Position numbers and translations under genes: made by a program
Shown here: positions 14,585 to 23,700 of the stretch, piece after piece
Layout of the letters: each line of letters opens with the position of its first letter
How positions within the stretch are numbered: position 1 is the first letter of the stretch
The notes under the pieces: model-generated
Told to the model about the DNA's origin: nothing
What the model saw: the letters and a program-made list of their open reading frames with translations, nothing else
The model's database searches: none
Assembly (NCBI GenBank): GCA_910579295.1
Contig: CAJTTC010000005.1
Location: forward strand, 1 to 64,000
Origin: an uncultured Christensenella sp.
GTDB taxonomy: Bacteria > Bacillota_A > Clostridia > Christensenellales > Borkfalkiaceae
DNA: 64,000 bases
Direction: 5' to 3'

Positions 14585-16097
14585 TATCCGTCTTTTTTGC
14601 GCTACTTGTTTTCTTCGCAGAAGAAGTCTTTTTAGTACTTGCAGGCTTCTTCACCTCAGCCTTTACCTCTGCCGTTACTTCGGAAGTTTCCGCAGATTTT
14701 TCTTCGACAGCGGGCTTGCTCTCTTCTACGACGAGCTTGCCCTCTTTGACGACGGGCTTGCTCTCTTCAATAGCGGGCTTGCTCTCTTCTACGGGAGCTT
14801 GGTTTACCGATTGAGGTTGAGCTTCTCCGACAGCTTCCGCCGCCGTATTTACTTCCGTATCAGCCGCCGCCCCTTCCGTCACAGCCGCGCTCTTTTCCTT
14901 ATTATCTGCGACTCCCTCCGTCTTATCCTTCTTTTTAAAGATATTTTTAACGGTTTCCGTCACTTTTACCTTAACAACGTTCCAAGGCTTCTTTGCTTCC
15001 TTTTCGGCAAGCAGCTTTTCCTCTTCTTCGAGCAAGACAGCCTCGCCGAGCAACCTTTCGTTATCCTCCGCGCTGTTGTACAGGTGGCAGGAGCAGAAAT
15101 GCCCTTCCTCCACCTCGCGGTATTCGGGAGCAATGCGCGAGCAAATTTCCATACAGTGCTCGCAACGGGTATGGAACTTACAGCCCTTGGGCGGGTTTAC
15201 GGGCGAGGGGATATCGCCTTTCAACATTATTCTGTTCATTTTTACGTGCGGGTTGGGCACGGGCACTGCGGAAAACAGCGCCTTTGTGTAGGGGTGAAGA
15301 GTGTTGCCGAAAATCTTCTCTTTACTTCCGTATTCCACAAGATTGCCGAGATACATAACGCCCACGTCGTCGGAAATATGCTTTACAACCGACAAATCGT
15401 GAGAGATGAATATATACGTCAAGCCAAGCTTTTCCCTCAGCTCGATGAGCATATTTATTACCTGAGCCTGAATTGACACGTCAAGCGCGGATACGGGCTC
15501 GTCGCAGACCACAAGCTTGGGGCGAAGAGCAAGCGCTCGCGCAATACAAATACGCTGACGCTGACCGCCCGAAAATTCGTGGGGATAGCGCTCGAAATAA
15601 TGCGGTTGAAGTCCGCACATATTCATTACGCTGAGCACATAGTCGTGGAAGCCCGCTCTGTCAACCAAATGATGCTGACGCGCCGACTCGCCTATGATTT
15701 CGCCGACGGTAAGACGGGGGGACAAGCTTGCGTAAGGGTCCTGAAAAATCATTTGCAGGTTGGGGCGCATTTTGTCGAACTCTCTGTTTTTGAGTTTGAG
15801 CATGTCCTGCCCCTCGAAGAGAATTTCGCCCTCAACGCCGTCGTAAAGGCGCAAAAGCGAACGTCCCATTGTTGACTTGCCGCAACCGCTTTCGCCGACT
15901 ATACCGAGCGTTTTACCCTTTTTAAGAGTAAACGATATGCCGTCCACCGCCTTTAAAAACTTAATCGGTTTGCCGAAAAAATTTCTTGCTACGGGGAAAT
16001 ATTTCTTTAAATTTTTAACTTCGAGAAGGATATCCGAATTTTCAGCGGCAATCGCCTCTGTCTGCGCCTCTGTTACGCTTTCAGCATTAATTTCCAT
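14568..16097 (-). CDS. Oligopeptide ABC importer ATPase (OppF-like) with long low-complexity tail
   Basis: 509 aa. The ATPase spans about residues 24-290: Walker A GESGCGKST (68-76), signature FSGGQRQRICIARALAL, Walker B LVVCDEPVSALDV, H-loop FISHDLSVV. The oligopeptide/dipeptide C-terminal motif follows, with four Cys (CKFHTRCEHCMEIC) that probably bind an Fe-S cluster as in other OppD/F/DppD proteins. Beyond about residue 345 is a roughly 160-residue K/E/A/V-rich extension with 7-residue repeats (EESKPAI/EESKPVV) and a basic end (KKTSSAKKTSSAKK), absent from standard OppF (about 310-330 aa). Overlaps oppD by 11 nt. Powers peptide uptake together with OppD. Confidence 0.9.
   Translation of the reverse strand: MEINAESVTEAQTEAIAAENSDILLEVKNLKKYFPVARNFFGKPIKFLKAVDGISFTLKKGKTLGIVGESGCGKSTMGRSLLRLYDGVEGEILFEGQDMLKLKNREFDKMRPNLQMIFQDPYASLSPRLTVGEIIGESARQHHLVDRAGFHDYVLSVMNMCGLQPHYFERYPHEFSGGQRQRICIARALALRPKLVVCDEPVSALDVSIQAQVINMLIELREKLGLTYIFISHDLSVVKHISDDVGVMYLGNLVEYGSKEKIFGNTLHPYTKALFSAVPVPNPHVKMNRIMLKGDIPSPVNPPKGCKFHTRCEHCMEICSRIAPEYREVEEGHFCSCHLYNSAEDNERLLGEAVLLEEEEKLLAEKEAKKPWNVVKVKVTETVKNIFKKKDKTEGVADNKEKSAAVTEGAAADTEVNTAAEAVGEAQPQSVNQAPVEESKPAIEESKPVVKEGKLVVEESKPAVEEKSAETSEVTAEVKAEVKKPASTKKTSSAKKTSSAKKTDNGKKE
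14703..14793. repeat. 21-bp tandem repeats in the oppF tail
   Basis: About four imperfect copies of a 21-bp unit (core GGGCTTGCTCTCTTC on the plus strand) encode the heptads EESKPAI, EESKPVV, KEGKLVV, EESKPAV. Such coding repeats can gain or lose units by slippage without breaking the frame. Confidence 0.75.
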
Positions 16098-17388
16098 TGC
16101 CGTCCTCCTCTTTCGCTTCCTTATACAGATAGCAAGCCACCTTGTGAGTAGGCGATACCTGTACGTAATCGGGATATGCTCCCGCGCACTCCTCCTTGCA
16201 CATTTCGCATCTGTCGCGGAAATAGCAGTAATTGGGCATATCTATGGGGTTGGGCACAAAGCCGGGTATGCAGTAAAGCTTGTCAACGTCGCCGTCAACG
16301 GTGGGCTTACTCTTTTGCAGACCTATCGTGTAAGGGTGCATAGGGTGATCGAAAATGTCCTCTGCCGTACCCATCTCTATAACTCTGCCCGCGTACATAA
16401 CGACAACGTAGTCAGCCATCTCGGCAACGACGCCGAGGTCGTGCGTGATGAGCATAATAGAGCCGTTGATTTTTCCCTTAATATCCCTTAAAAGGTCAAG
16501 TATCTGCGCCTGTATGGTAACGTCAAGCGCGGTCGTAGGCTCGTCCGCGATGATGAGCTTGGGGTTGCACAGAAGCGCAATTGCAATCATAACCCTTTGG
16601 CGCATACCGCCCGAAAGCTCGTGAGGGTATTTTTTGTATACGCCCTCCGCGTCGGCAATACCGACCATTTTAAGCATCTTTATGCTGTGCTCTTTTACCT
16701 TCTTTTTTGAGATACCCTCTATGTGCAGATACCCCACCTCGTCAAGCTGATTTCCTATCGTAAAGACGGGGTTGAGCGAGGTCATAGGCTCTTGGAAAAT
16801 CATTGCGATTTCTCTGCCGCGAATGGAGCGCATAGCCTCGGTAGGCATCTTTGCGATATCGACAACCCTGTCCTCCATTTCGTAGACGTTGCCGCCGAGC
16901 TCGTTTTTCTTTATGATTTTTCTGCCCTTTTCGTCGAGCTTGAAACGCTCGCCGTAGCCGTCGTCAACCGTTTCGTAAACGGGTATTTTTCTGCCCTTCT
17001 CGTCGCGTTTGAAGAGGCTTGCCTTAAACCTTATAGAACCGCTTACAATCTGACCGCTGGGGGCTTGTACAAGCTGCATAAGCGACAGCGAAGTCACGCT
17101 CTTGCCGCAACCGCTCTCGCCGACGACGCCGACGGTCGAGCCCGCGGGAATGTTGAACGAAACGCCGTTGACCGCCTTAACCGTGCCTGCGTCGGAGAAG
17201 AAATAGGTATGCAGGTCCTCGAACTCTATAATATTCCTTTCGTCGCGCATCCGCGTGGTGTAAGCGTCGGGCTTAACCTTGCGCTTCTTCTGCTTTTCGT
17301 AGTAGCGGATTGCCGCGGAGTTTTCCTTGGCTATGGCGCGCGATTCCGAACGGGATATATAGTGTTTTTTATCCTTATTAGTCGCCAT
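16087..17388 (-). CDS. Oligopeptide ABC importer ATPase (OppD-like)
   Basis: 433 aa. After a basic 53-residue N-terminal extension comes the ATPase: Walker A GESGCGKSV (90-98), Q-loop MIFQEPMTSLNP, signature LSGGMRQRVMIAIAL, Walker B LIIADEPTTALDV, H-loop LITHDLGVV, and the C-terminal Cys motif (CYFRDRCEMCKEEC). About 45 extra residues sit between Walker A and the Q-loop (roughly 125-172), with the segment DEKGRKI appearing twice, so an internal duplication is likely. It pairs with OppF in the NBD dimer. The downstream oppF start overlaps by 11 nt; the oppC stop lies just upstream. Confidence 0.9.
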   Translation of the reverse strand: MATNKDKKHYISRSESRAIAKENSAAIRYYEKQKKRKVKPDAYTTRMRDERNIIEFEDLHTYFFSDAGTVKAVNGVSFNIPAGSTVGVVGESGCGKSVTSLSLMQLVQAPSGQIVSGSIRFKASLFKRDEKGRKIPVYETVDDGYGERFKLDEKGRKIIKKNELGGNVYEMEDRVVDIAKMPTEAMRSIRGREIAMIFQEPMTSLNPVFTIGNQLDEVGYLHIEGISKKKVKEHSIKMLKMVGIADAEGVYKKYPHELSGGMRQRVMIAIALLCNPKLIIADEPTTALDVTIQAQILDLLRDIKGKINGSIMLITHDLGVVAEMADYVVVMYAGRVIEMGTAEDIFDHPMHPYTIGLQKSKPTVDGDVDKLYCIPGFVPNPIDMPNYCYFRDRCEMCKEECAGAYPDYVQVSPTHKVACYLYKEAKEEDGNGN

Positions 17389-17390
17389 AG

Positions 17391-18470
17391 TTACCTCTTC
17401 ATTTTAGGGTCGAACGCGTCGCGCAGACCGTCGCCCACAAAGTTGAACGCAAGTATCGCAAGCGTTATGCACACGCCCGCGCCCACCCACAGGTTGGGAT
17501 AATACTGCCTGTACGTAGCGTTATTTGCAAGATTTATCATATTGCCCCAGGTAGCCGTGCCCAAGGGCGCGCCTATGCCGAGGAAGCCGAGAGTAGCCTC
17601 GGTCAGTATTATACTGCCCAATCCCAACGTCATCGAAACGATAAGCTGAGGGATTACGTTGGGCATAAGGTGCTTGAATATCTTAGAGAACGTAGACAGA
17701 CCCGAAGCCTTGGCGGCAAGCATAAATTCCTGCTCGCGCAGCGACAGTATCTGCCCTCGCACAAGTCTTGCCGTGCCCGTCCAACCTATTAGACACAGCA
17801 CAATCATCATATAATACAGTTTGTAAATGCTCGAGCCGAGCCCCTGCGCGGAGAACAACGCCGAAAGTATTAGCATTATCGGCAACGACGGAATACAGCT
17901 GAGTATATCGACTATACGCATAATTACGTTGTCGACCCACTTGCCGAAATAGCCCGCAAGTCCGCCCATAATAACGCCGATAATCGTTTCGAGTATGACG
18001 ACGACAAAGCCTATCGTCAGCGAAACTCTGCCGCCGTACATAAGGCGCGTCAAGACGTCGTAACCCATATCATCGGTGCCGAGCCAATGATAGACGCTTA
18101 TATCGCCGAGCTTGACGAACGACGGTATGCCCACGGACACCGCGAGCGCGTCGTACTCAACGCCGTTAACCGTATATGTAACGGGGGCAGCTGATATAAG
18201 CTCTTTTATGAGCTCGGTATGCTCCTCGTCCAGCTTAGTGCCGCCGCCTGCCTGCCAGGGCGAAAATACGGGGCCGAGAAACGCGAACAGGAATAGCACG
18301 ACTATGACGACAAGTCCTATAACGGACAGTTTAGAGCGGAAAAACCTCTTCAATACGGTCATTCCGGGTGAAAGTACCTTTGCTCTTTCGTTTAAGTTTT
18401 CGCCGTGCAAATCGTCGTTCGCCGCCGCTTCGTCTTCAGTTTTCTGAGGAATATTTTTATTCTCTTCCAT
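17391..18470 (-). CDS. Oligopeptide ABC importer permease (OppC-like)
   Basis: 359-aa BPD_transp_1-type permease. It starts with a hydrophilic N-terminus (about 55 residues, Asn/Glu-rich), then TM1 (VIGLVVIVVLFLFAFLGPVF), an extracellular loop with YHWLGTDDMGYDVLTRLMYG (the OppC signature region), five more helices, and the EAA loop for ATPase contact (AAKASGLSTFSKIFKHLMPN). ATG 18470 is chosen over TTG 18488 because GGAGG lies 8 nt before it; the TTG would overlap the oppB stop. The second transmembrane subunit of the peptide channel. Confidence 0.9.
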   Translation of the reverse strand: MEENKNIPQKTEDEAAANDDLHGENLNERAKVLSPGMTVLKRFFRSKLSVIGLVVIVVLFLFAFLGPVFSPWQAGGGTKLDEEHTELIKELISAAPVTYTVNGVEYDALAVSVGIPSFVKLGDISVYHWLGTDDMGYDVLTRLMYGGRVSLTIGFVVVILETIIGVIMGGLAGYFGKWVDNVIMRIVDILSCIPSLPIMLILSALFSAQGLGSSIYKLYYMMIVLCLIGWTGTARLVRGQILSLREQEFMLAAKASGLSTFSKIFKHLMPNVIPQLIVSMTLGLGSIILTEATLGFLGIGAPLGTATWGNMINLANNATYRQYYPNLWVGAGVCITLAILAFNFVGDGLRDAFDPKMKR

Positions 18471-18484
18471 AATTTCATCCTCCG

Positions 18485-19480
18485 TCAATTCGCGAGCTTA
18501 ACTCTCGGGTCGACCACCGCGTACATTATATCGGCAAGCAAAACGCCTATAACCGTCAGCACCGCCAGGAACATATTGTAGCCGAGAGCCAGGAATATAT
18601 CGCCCTCGCGCATTCCGTTATACGCTATCTGTCCGATACCCGGTAAGCCGAACACCTGCTCGGTTATCATTGCGCCGCCGAAAAGCGTAGGCAACGTGAA
18701 CGACAACTGAGTTACAAGTGGAATGAGCGTATTGCGGAAAACGTGCTTGTATATAACCTTACCTTCCGAAAGTCCCTTTGCGCGCGCCGTCCTTATGTAA
18801 TCGGCATTGAGCACCTCGAGCGTGTTGGTACGCGTATAGCGCATAAGTCCGCCTATGCTTAAAATGACCATTACCGACATGGGGAGAATTAAGTGCCATA
18901 TAGTGTCGAGAAAACCGCCGCCGCCCGCTACGCTGTTAAGACCGCCCGTCTCGAACCAGCCGAGGTCTACGGCAAACCATTTAATGAACAGATTGCCCAG
19001 GAAAAACGACGGGAACGCAATACCGACCATACAGAGTACGGTTGCAACGTAGTCGAGCTTTCCGTACTGATTGACCGCGCACTTTACGCCGAGAGGTATG
19101 GCGATAATCATTTCCAGAAGCAGGGAAACGAACGAAATACCGAACGATAACCACATATACTGACCGATTACGTCCTGTACGGGAGCCATACGGTACTTAA
19201 AGGAGATACCCATATCGCCACGGAGGAAATTGCCGATCCACATAAAATAGCCCTTCATAATTCCGGCAAAGGAATCGTCCTCAAGCCCGTAGCGGGCTAA
19301 CATTTCATATAATCGCCGCTTCTTCTCCTCTTCGGGTAAATCCATCTGCGACGTATTTATAATGAACTGATCTTCAATATAGCTTACAGGCATAAGCCTT
19401 ACAAGCACGTACAGAATTACGGATACACCGAAAAGGATTAGAATAGCAAGCAATATTCTTTTGATTACATATTTGACCAT
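18485..19480 (-). CDS. Oligopeptide ABC importer permease (OppB-like)
   Basis: 331-aa permease. The first helix begins right after MVKYVIKRILLAILILFGVS, the usual OppB start. About six membrane segments are present, with a periplasm-like loop between helices 1 and 2 that carries YGLEDDSFAGIMKGY and RGDMGISFKYR. The EAA loop is RTARAKGLSEGKVIYKHVFRN. The C-terminus YAVVDPRVKLAN is typical. Length agrees with the family. Lies 21 nt after oppA; its stop is 14 nt before the chosen oppC start. Confidence 0.9.
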   Translation of the reverse strand: MVKYVIKRILLAILILFGVSVILYVLVRLMPVSYIEDQFIINTSQMDLPEEEKKRRLYEMLARYGLEDDSFAGIMKGYFMWIGNFLRGDMGISFKYRMAPVQDVIGQYMWLSFGISFVSLLLEMIIAIPLGVKCAVNQYGKLDYVATVLCMVGIAFPSFFLGNLFIKWFAVDLGWFETGGLNSVAGGGGFLDTIWHLILPMSVMVILSIGGLMRYTRTNTLEVLNADYIRTARAKGLSEGKVIYKHVFRNTLIPLVTQLSFTLPTLFGGAMITEQVFGLPGIGQIAYNGMREGDIFLALGYNMFLAVLTVIGVLLADIMYAVVDPRVKLAN

Positions 19481-19501
19481 TATCTCACCAAAGAGGTTTA
19501 A

Positions 19502-22207
19502 TTATTTCTTGAAGTTGACCTTCCAGAGCTCTCCGATAGGCCCCATATTATACGTTGCGTTGGTGTGCATCGTCTTTGCGTCGAGAACTGCCGAATTGTA
19601 TACGCAGAGGTCGTAACGCTGATAGGTAGGGAATTCAACAGCAAGCTCCATTATAATGTCGAGAGCACACAAATCAGAAAGCTGTGCGCCGTTCTCTATC
19701 GAAGTGTTGGTCGTTTCGCCGTATATTCTTTCTCTGTCCGTTTGATTTATGGTATTTCTGCCATCGACTATTCTTTTGTTGAGTTCAAGCGCAAGCTCGT
19801 ACTCAGTATCGTATTTGCCGCCCTCGTTTGTCATTATGTCGTCCTTCGCCCAGTTCTTTGTACTGCTTGCGTTGGAGTTAATGCTGTATATCTGATAGGG
19901 ATCGGGGTCGATACTCGACGACCAAGCCGCCGCCCATACCGTAAGATTGCCCGTTGCAAGAGCGTTAAGCGCGCTTATGTTAGTTTCTACCGAAATTTCG
20001 AAGCCGCACTGTTCAAGGAACTTTTCAGCCGCAACGAACATATTGTATGCGGGGTGATCGGTCGACTCACCGGCAATGGTGAAAGTCAGCTTTAATACGC
20101 TGTTGTCAGCCCTGCTGCGGAGCTTGCCGTCGGTGTAACGCCAATTGCCCGAAGATTCTACCAAGTCGATAATTTGCTGTGCGTCGGTCCATCTATCATA
20201 GTAACGCGTAGAATTTTTGGGGTATGCCCAGCTTGTCGTAGACATAGGTCTGTTGATAAGATTTACAAGGCTCTGTCCGTAATAGTCGTATAAAGCCGAC
20301 GTGTCGAGAGCGTGCATTATGGCGCGCCTTACCTCTATATCGGGAACGTATTTGGGGTTAATGCCAACATAGCCGTAGCCGCCTGCAAGATAGGTTATCT
20401 GCTTTAATTTGCCCGTATTCAGTTCTCTCTGATTGTCGGCGGTCGCCACGGGAGTGCCGTAGTCGATTTCGCCCGTCTTTAACACGCTGACTATCTGATC
20501 GTCGGGGTATTCCTTGTACGTAACGTACTTAATCTTGGCGTTTTCGATATTGGCGCCCATCGTATGGAAATACTCGTTTCTCTCGTAGTAAGCAATGCCG
20601 TTATCGAAGAAGGTCGTACCCGTCGGTTTTCCCGTATGTGTACGCGTACTGCATTTATAAGCTCCCGCGCCGACGGGCACAGCCGTCTTTTCTTTTGCGG
20701 CAAGCACGTCGTTAAACCAATTAATGTCGTTCCATTCAACGCCGAAGTCCGTGCATTCGTTTCTGTACAGGCTTCCGTTTTCGTACGCCTCCATTGCAGC
20801 GTCGGTGTGAGCCTTATCCGAATAATAGTGCATAGGGGAAATCGAGAAGCCGAAATTCCACTTAGCTTTGGGGTCAACACCGCTTATCTCTATTCTCAAT
20901 ACGTCGTGGTCCTTAGCATATGCCTTGTTGTTAAATTTTCCGCCGTATTCTTCGGCGTCGGTATGCGAAACCGTAATTCCCGAAATTGTCGGGAAATCGA
21001 GCTCGCCCTCCTTTCTGTTAGCCGACTTTTCGCTCCTTATAAGGTAGTCGAGCATAGTGCTTCTCGTGTTGCAATAGGTGAGCACGTAGTCAATCTGAGA
21101 ATTTGCGGAGTTGGCGTCATACACGTGCTTAACTGCGTGTTTACCTTGCAGAGCAAGCCGCGCTTCGGACTCGCTTACATTGTGCTCATTCATATAATCG
21201 GAAACCTTAGCTTGTGTAAGCTCGGCTTCCATATCGTCGATGAGCTCCTGATGAACGGGCACGCTGTCCGCCTTGAAATCATTGGCAGCAGAGTCCCACT
21301 CGGGATCTAACGTGGTGATATACTTGCCGTTGTTGTCCTTAAGCTCAACGGAGGACTGACTTCCCGTGTCAATTTCCGTCTGATTGTGAACGATGCCTTC
21401 GATATAGTAGAATACCTGCCAGGCTTCGGTAAAGCGATACTCTTTATAGGCTTCGACCCAACCGCCGGCAACGGAGTTCCAGTCGGACTCAACCTCATCT
21501 TTGTAGAGCGCTTTAGCCTTTGCCAAATCCTCTTTACCCTGCTCGGTGAGGTCGTCCTCGTTGGGATTTGCGCCGCCGTCGGAAGCCCAATCGATGAGCG
21601 CATTAAGACGGTTTAACGCCGCGGGATAATATGCGAGGTTGGAGTTGCCCGAAGTATCGTTATCGTCCGTCTCCACCTGTCTCATATAGGACTGTAAGCC
21701 CTTGATTTTTGTGGAGTAAATGGTCGACGAACCCGTATACATAGGGTCAAGATATACGTACAGATTGAAGAGTATGTCCATAACGGTCAGATCTACGCCG
21801 TCGCTGAATTTCATATCGTTTTTAATGAGAAATTCGTACTTTGTAGAGCCGTTAACCCAGCTTGTACCCTCTATTTTGCCCTTGCCGTCGCTTGTGCCCG
21901 TCTGATCGCCGTTCTCGTTGTAATACGTTTCCTTATAGTCGAGAGCCGCAACGGGGAAATTGTCGCCGTATGCAATAACGCCGTTTGCGTCAGCCGTAAT
22001 GAGCGAAGCCTGCGTCATATTGGCTATTTCACCGTCGTTCTGCGCAGTGTAGAACATGGGGTTGAATTTTTTGTCGCATTTACCTATCGCAAGCCTTAAC
22101 GCCGTCGTTTCGGGGTCGCGGTGTTCGGACGAGCTGCAACCCGTTGCGCCAAGCGCAAGCACGCCGCAAAGCCCTGCGCAGATAAGTCCTTTAAAAATCT
22201 TTTTCAC
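19502..22207 (-). CDS. Oligopeptide-binding lipoprotein (OppA-like, enlarged)
   Basis: 901-aa extracytoplasmic solute-binding protein of the SBP_bac_5 family, anchored by a lipid at Cys24 (lipobox ATGC). Marks include LRLAIGKCDKKFNPMF at the start of the mature domain, KYEFLIKNDMKFSDGVDLT, the strand-rich GAGAYKC region, VEVRRAIMHALDT-like sequence near residue 640, and WAAAWSSSIDPDPYQIYS near the end. Ordinary OppA proteins are about 530-600 residues. The extra 300 here lie mainly in two insertions, around 150-240 and 255-420, rich in N, D and E, which probably widen the pocket or add a contact surface. GTG start at 22207 with AAGGAGG 8 nt upstream. It delivers peptides to OppBC. Confidence 0.88.
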   Translation of the reverse strand: MKKIFKGLICAGLCGVLALGATGCSSSEHRDPETTALRLAIGKCDKKFNPMFYTAQNDGEIANMTQASLITADANGVIAYGDNFPVAALDYKETYYNENGDQTGTSDGKGKIEGTSWVNGSTKYEFLIKNDMKFSDGVDLTVMDILFNLYVYLDPMYTGSSTIYSTKIKGLQSYMRQVETDDNDTSGNSNLAYYPAALNRLNALIDWASDGGANPNEDDLTEQGKEDLAKAKALYKDEVESDWNSVAGGWVEAYKEYRFTEAWQVFYYIEGIVHNQTEIDTGSQSSVELKDNNGKYITTLDPEWDSAANDFKADSVPVHQELIDDMEAELTQAKVSDYMNEHNVSESEARLALQGKHAVKHVYDANSANSQIDYVLTYCNTRSTMLDYLIRSEKSANRKEGELDFPTISGITVSHTDAEEYGGKFNNKAYAKDHDVLRIEISGVDPKAKWNFGFSISPMHYYSDKAHTDAAMEAYENGSLYRNECTDFGVEWNDINWFNDVLAAKEKTAVPVGAGAYKCSTRTHTGKPTGTTFFDNGIAYYERNEYFHTMGANIENAKIKYVTYKEYPDDQIVSVLKTGEIDYGTPVATADNQRELNTGKLKQITYLAGGYGYVGINPKYVPDIEVRRAIMHALDTSALYDYYGQSLVNLINRPMSTTSWAYPKNSTRYYDRWTDAQQIIDLVESSGNWRYTDGKLRSRADNSVLKLTFTIAGESTDHPAYNMFVAAEKFLEQCGFEISVETNISALNALATGNLTVWAAAWSSSIDPDPYQIYSINSNASSTKNWAKDDIMTNEGGKYDTEYELALELNKRIVDGRNTINQTDRERIYGETTNTSIENGAQLSDLCALDIIMELAVEFPTYQRYDLCVYNSAVLDAKTMHTNATYNMGPIGELWKVNFKK

Positions 22208-22233
22208 AATTGTCCTCCTTTTGGGATAAATGG

Positions 22234-23700
22234 TTAATTTTCTATCGTAAGGGTTGTTACACCCGTTATCTTAATACCTGTCAGACCTGCAAGGAACTCG
22301 CTGTCGTTAGTCGTTCCGCCGAACAGCCAGGTGTCGCGATTGCCGTTCTGCGCGTTGATGACATAGTTAGCCTCGGGCATAGTTACCTTAGCCGTTATCG
22401 CCGCCGTTTCCTCCGCGTCGTCAGATTGCCTGTATCCGCTAATCTCCAATCCCGTAATCTTCGCATTGCCTATCGAATGCGCTACGGCGTACAGCGAGAT
22501 ATTACCTCTTGCTCTTATTGATATATTTATATTTTCAAGCTTTAAATTGCTTAGCGAGAAACTATCGTCAATATTACCGAATATGGAGTATGACATACCC
22601 TGCGTAGCCACGTTGCCGCCCGCAACGCCGAAGTTGAGGTTATAAAGCCTGTGTCCGTTGCCGACTATCGTAGCCCGCGCCGTATCAAACGCCGATGAAA
22701 GGCTGAGAGTCCTCGTCGAGCAGTCCACGTCCTCAATAACGTAGTACTTGTTTGTAGCTTTTGTAAGTCCGCTGAACATACTCGAAACCTTCGAGGAGTC
22801 GTTATCTATTATCGTCCAGCCGTCGCCGTCAATGTAGTGAGCGTAAACAACGGGAGCTTCGGGTTCGTCGCCTTCGGGGCGGTTTATAGGGCCTACTACG
22901 GTCTGCATATCTTCGTCGAGATAGCTTCTTACAAAGGTTGCGCCGTTTAATACTATGGGAGCGCGTGCGGAGGGCGAAGAAACGTTGCCGCTTCCGAACT
23001 CGTCCTGCCTCAACGTAGAGCCGTTCGAATACTCATTGCCTGACGCGTCGTAATACGTCTTGCCTTCCTCGCAAACCAACTTATAGATAACTTTTAGCGA
23101 GGGAACCCACCTTGCGCAGACGATAAGCTTATCGTCATCGGCTATGAGCCTGTCCGAGGTTATTCTTATGTCCGAGGGCACAACCCTTACGTCCTTTTCC
23201 TCTATTTGCTCGTCGACGTTTTCCCTCGCGAACAGAGGGCGGTCGTACTGCTTATCCGTTACCTGTCTGCCGTTCTCGTCCAATATGGGGAACACGTCCA
23301 CGGTATGCTCAACCTTAGCGTTATCCTCGTACGTATAAGTGTAACGCGTCTGACCGGCGTGCACGCCGTCGGTATACACCTCAGGCACGTACCAGCCGAG
23401 CAAATCGTAGCCCTCGCGCTCAACGTAAAGGCTTGTCGTAGTGCCGGTCACGTCGAAAAAGGGAACGCCGTTAACGTTATATCCCTCCATATTCGGGTCG
23501 TTGCGGAAATAGACGTCTCTTACGGTTATAGTGGTCGATTTATTGAAGAAGCCGCCGTTTGAATAATAGGTGACTTGCCCCTTGTAACCCGCAAGCAGCT
23601 CCTCGCGTCCGGGTCTACCCACTCTGCAACCGGCAAAAACGCACGCCGCGCATATCGCCGCCAGAACTATAAGCAAATAAACTTTTAGTTTTTTAGTCAT
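22234..23700 (-). CDS. Beta-rich cell-surface lipoprotein
   Basis: 488 aa. Signal peptide with lipobox VFAGC (Cys25). The first 200 residues contain segments like the Listeria-Bacteroides (InlB B) repeat (EGYDLLGWYVPEVYTDG, DDKLIVCARWVPSLKVIY). The remainder reads like a right-handed beta-helix with GLUG-type features (ATIVGNGHRLYNLNFGVAGG, SNLKLENINISIRARG). Function unknown; probably adhesion or substrate binding. ATG 23700 has AAGGAA upstream and overlaps the end of the protease gene by 8 nt, and oppA starts 26 nt downstream, so it is embedded between protease and importer in one transcript. Confidence 0.75.
   Translation of the reverse strand: MTKKLKVYLLIVLAAICAACVFAGCRVGRPGREELLAGYKGQVTYYSNGGFFNKSTTITVRDVYFRNDPNMEGYNVNGVPFFDVTGTTTSLYVEREGYDLLGWYVPEVYTDGVHAGQTRYTYTYEDNAKVEHTVDVFPILDENGRQVTDKQYDRPLFARENVDEQIEEKDVRVVPSDIRITSDRLIADDDKLIVCARWVPSLKVIYKLVCEEGKTYYDASGNEYSNGSTLRQDEFGSGNVSSPSARAPIVLNGATFVRSYLDEDMQTVVGPINRPEGDEPEAPVVYAHYIDGDGWTIIDNDSSKVSSMFSGLTKATNKYYVIEDVDCSTRTLSLSSAFDTARATIVGNGHRLYNLNFGVAGGNVATQGMSYSIFGNIDDSFSLSNLKLENINISIRARGNISLYAVAHSIGNAKITGLEISGYRQSDDAEETAAITAKVTMPEANYVINAQNGNRDTWLFGGTTNDSEFLAGLTGIKITGVTTLTIEN

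Noticed and set aside
14460..15476. Plus-strand open frame of 338 codons over the oppF tail
   Set aside because: It starts with Phe/Leu/Arg/Ser-rich repeats that are the complement of the Lys/Glu coding repeats of oppF, whose motifs are unmistakable.
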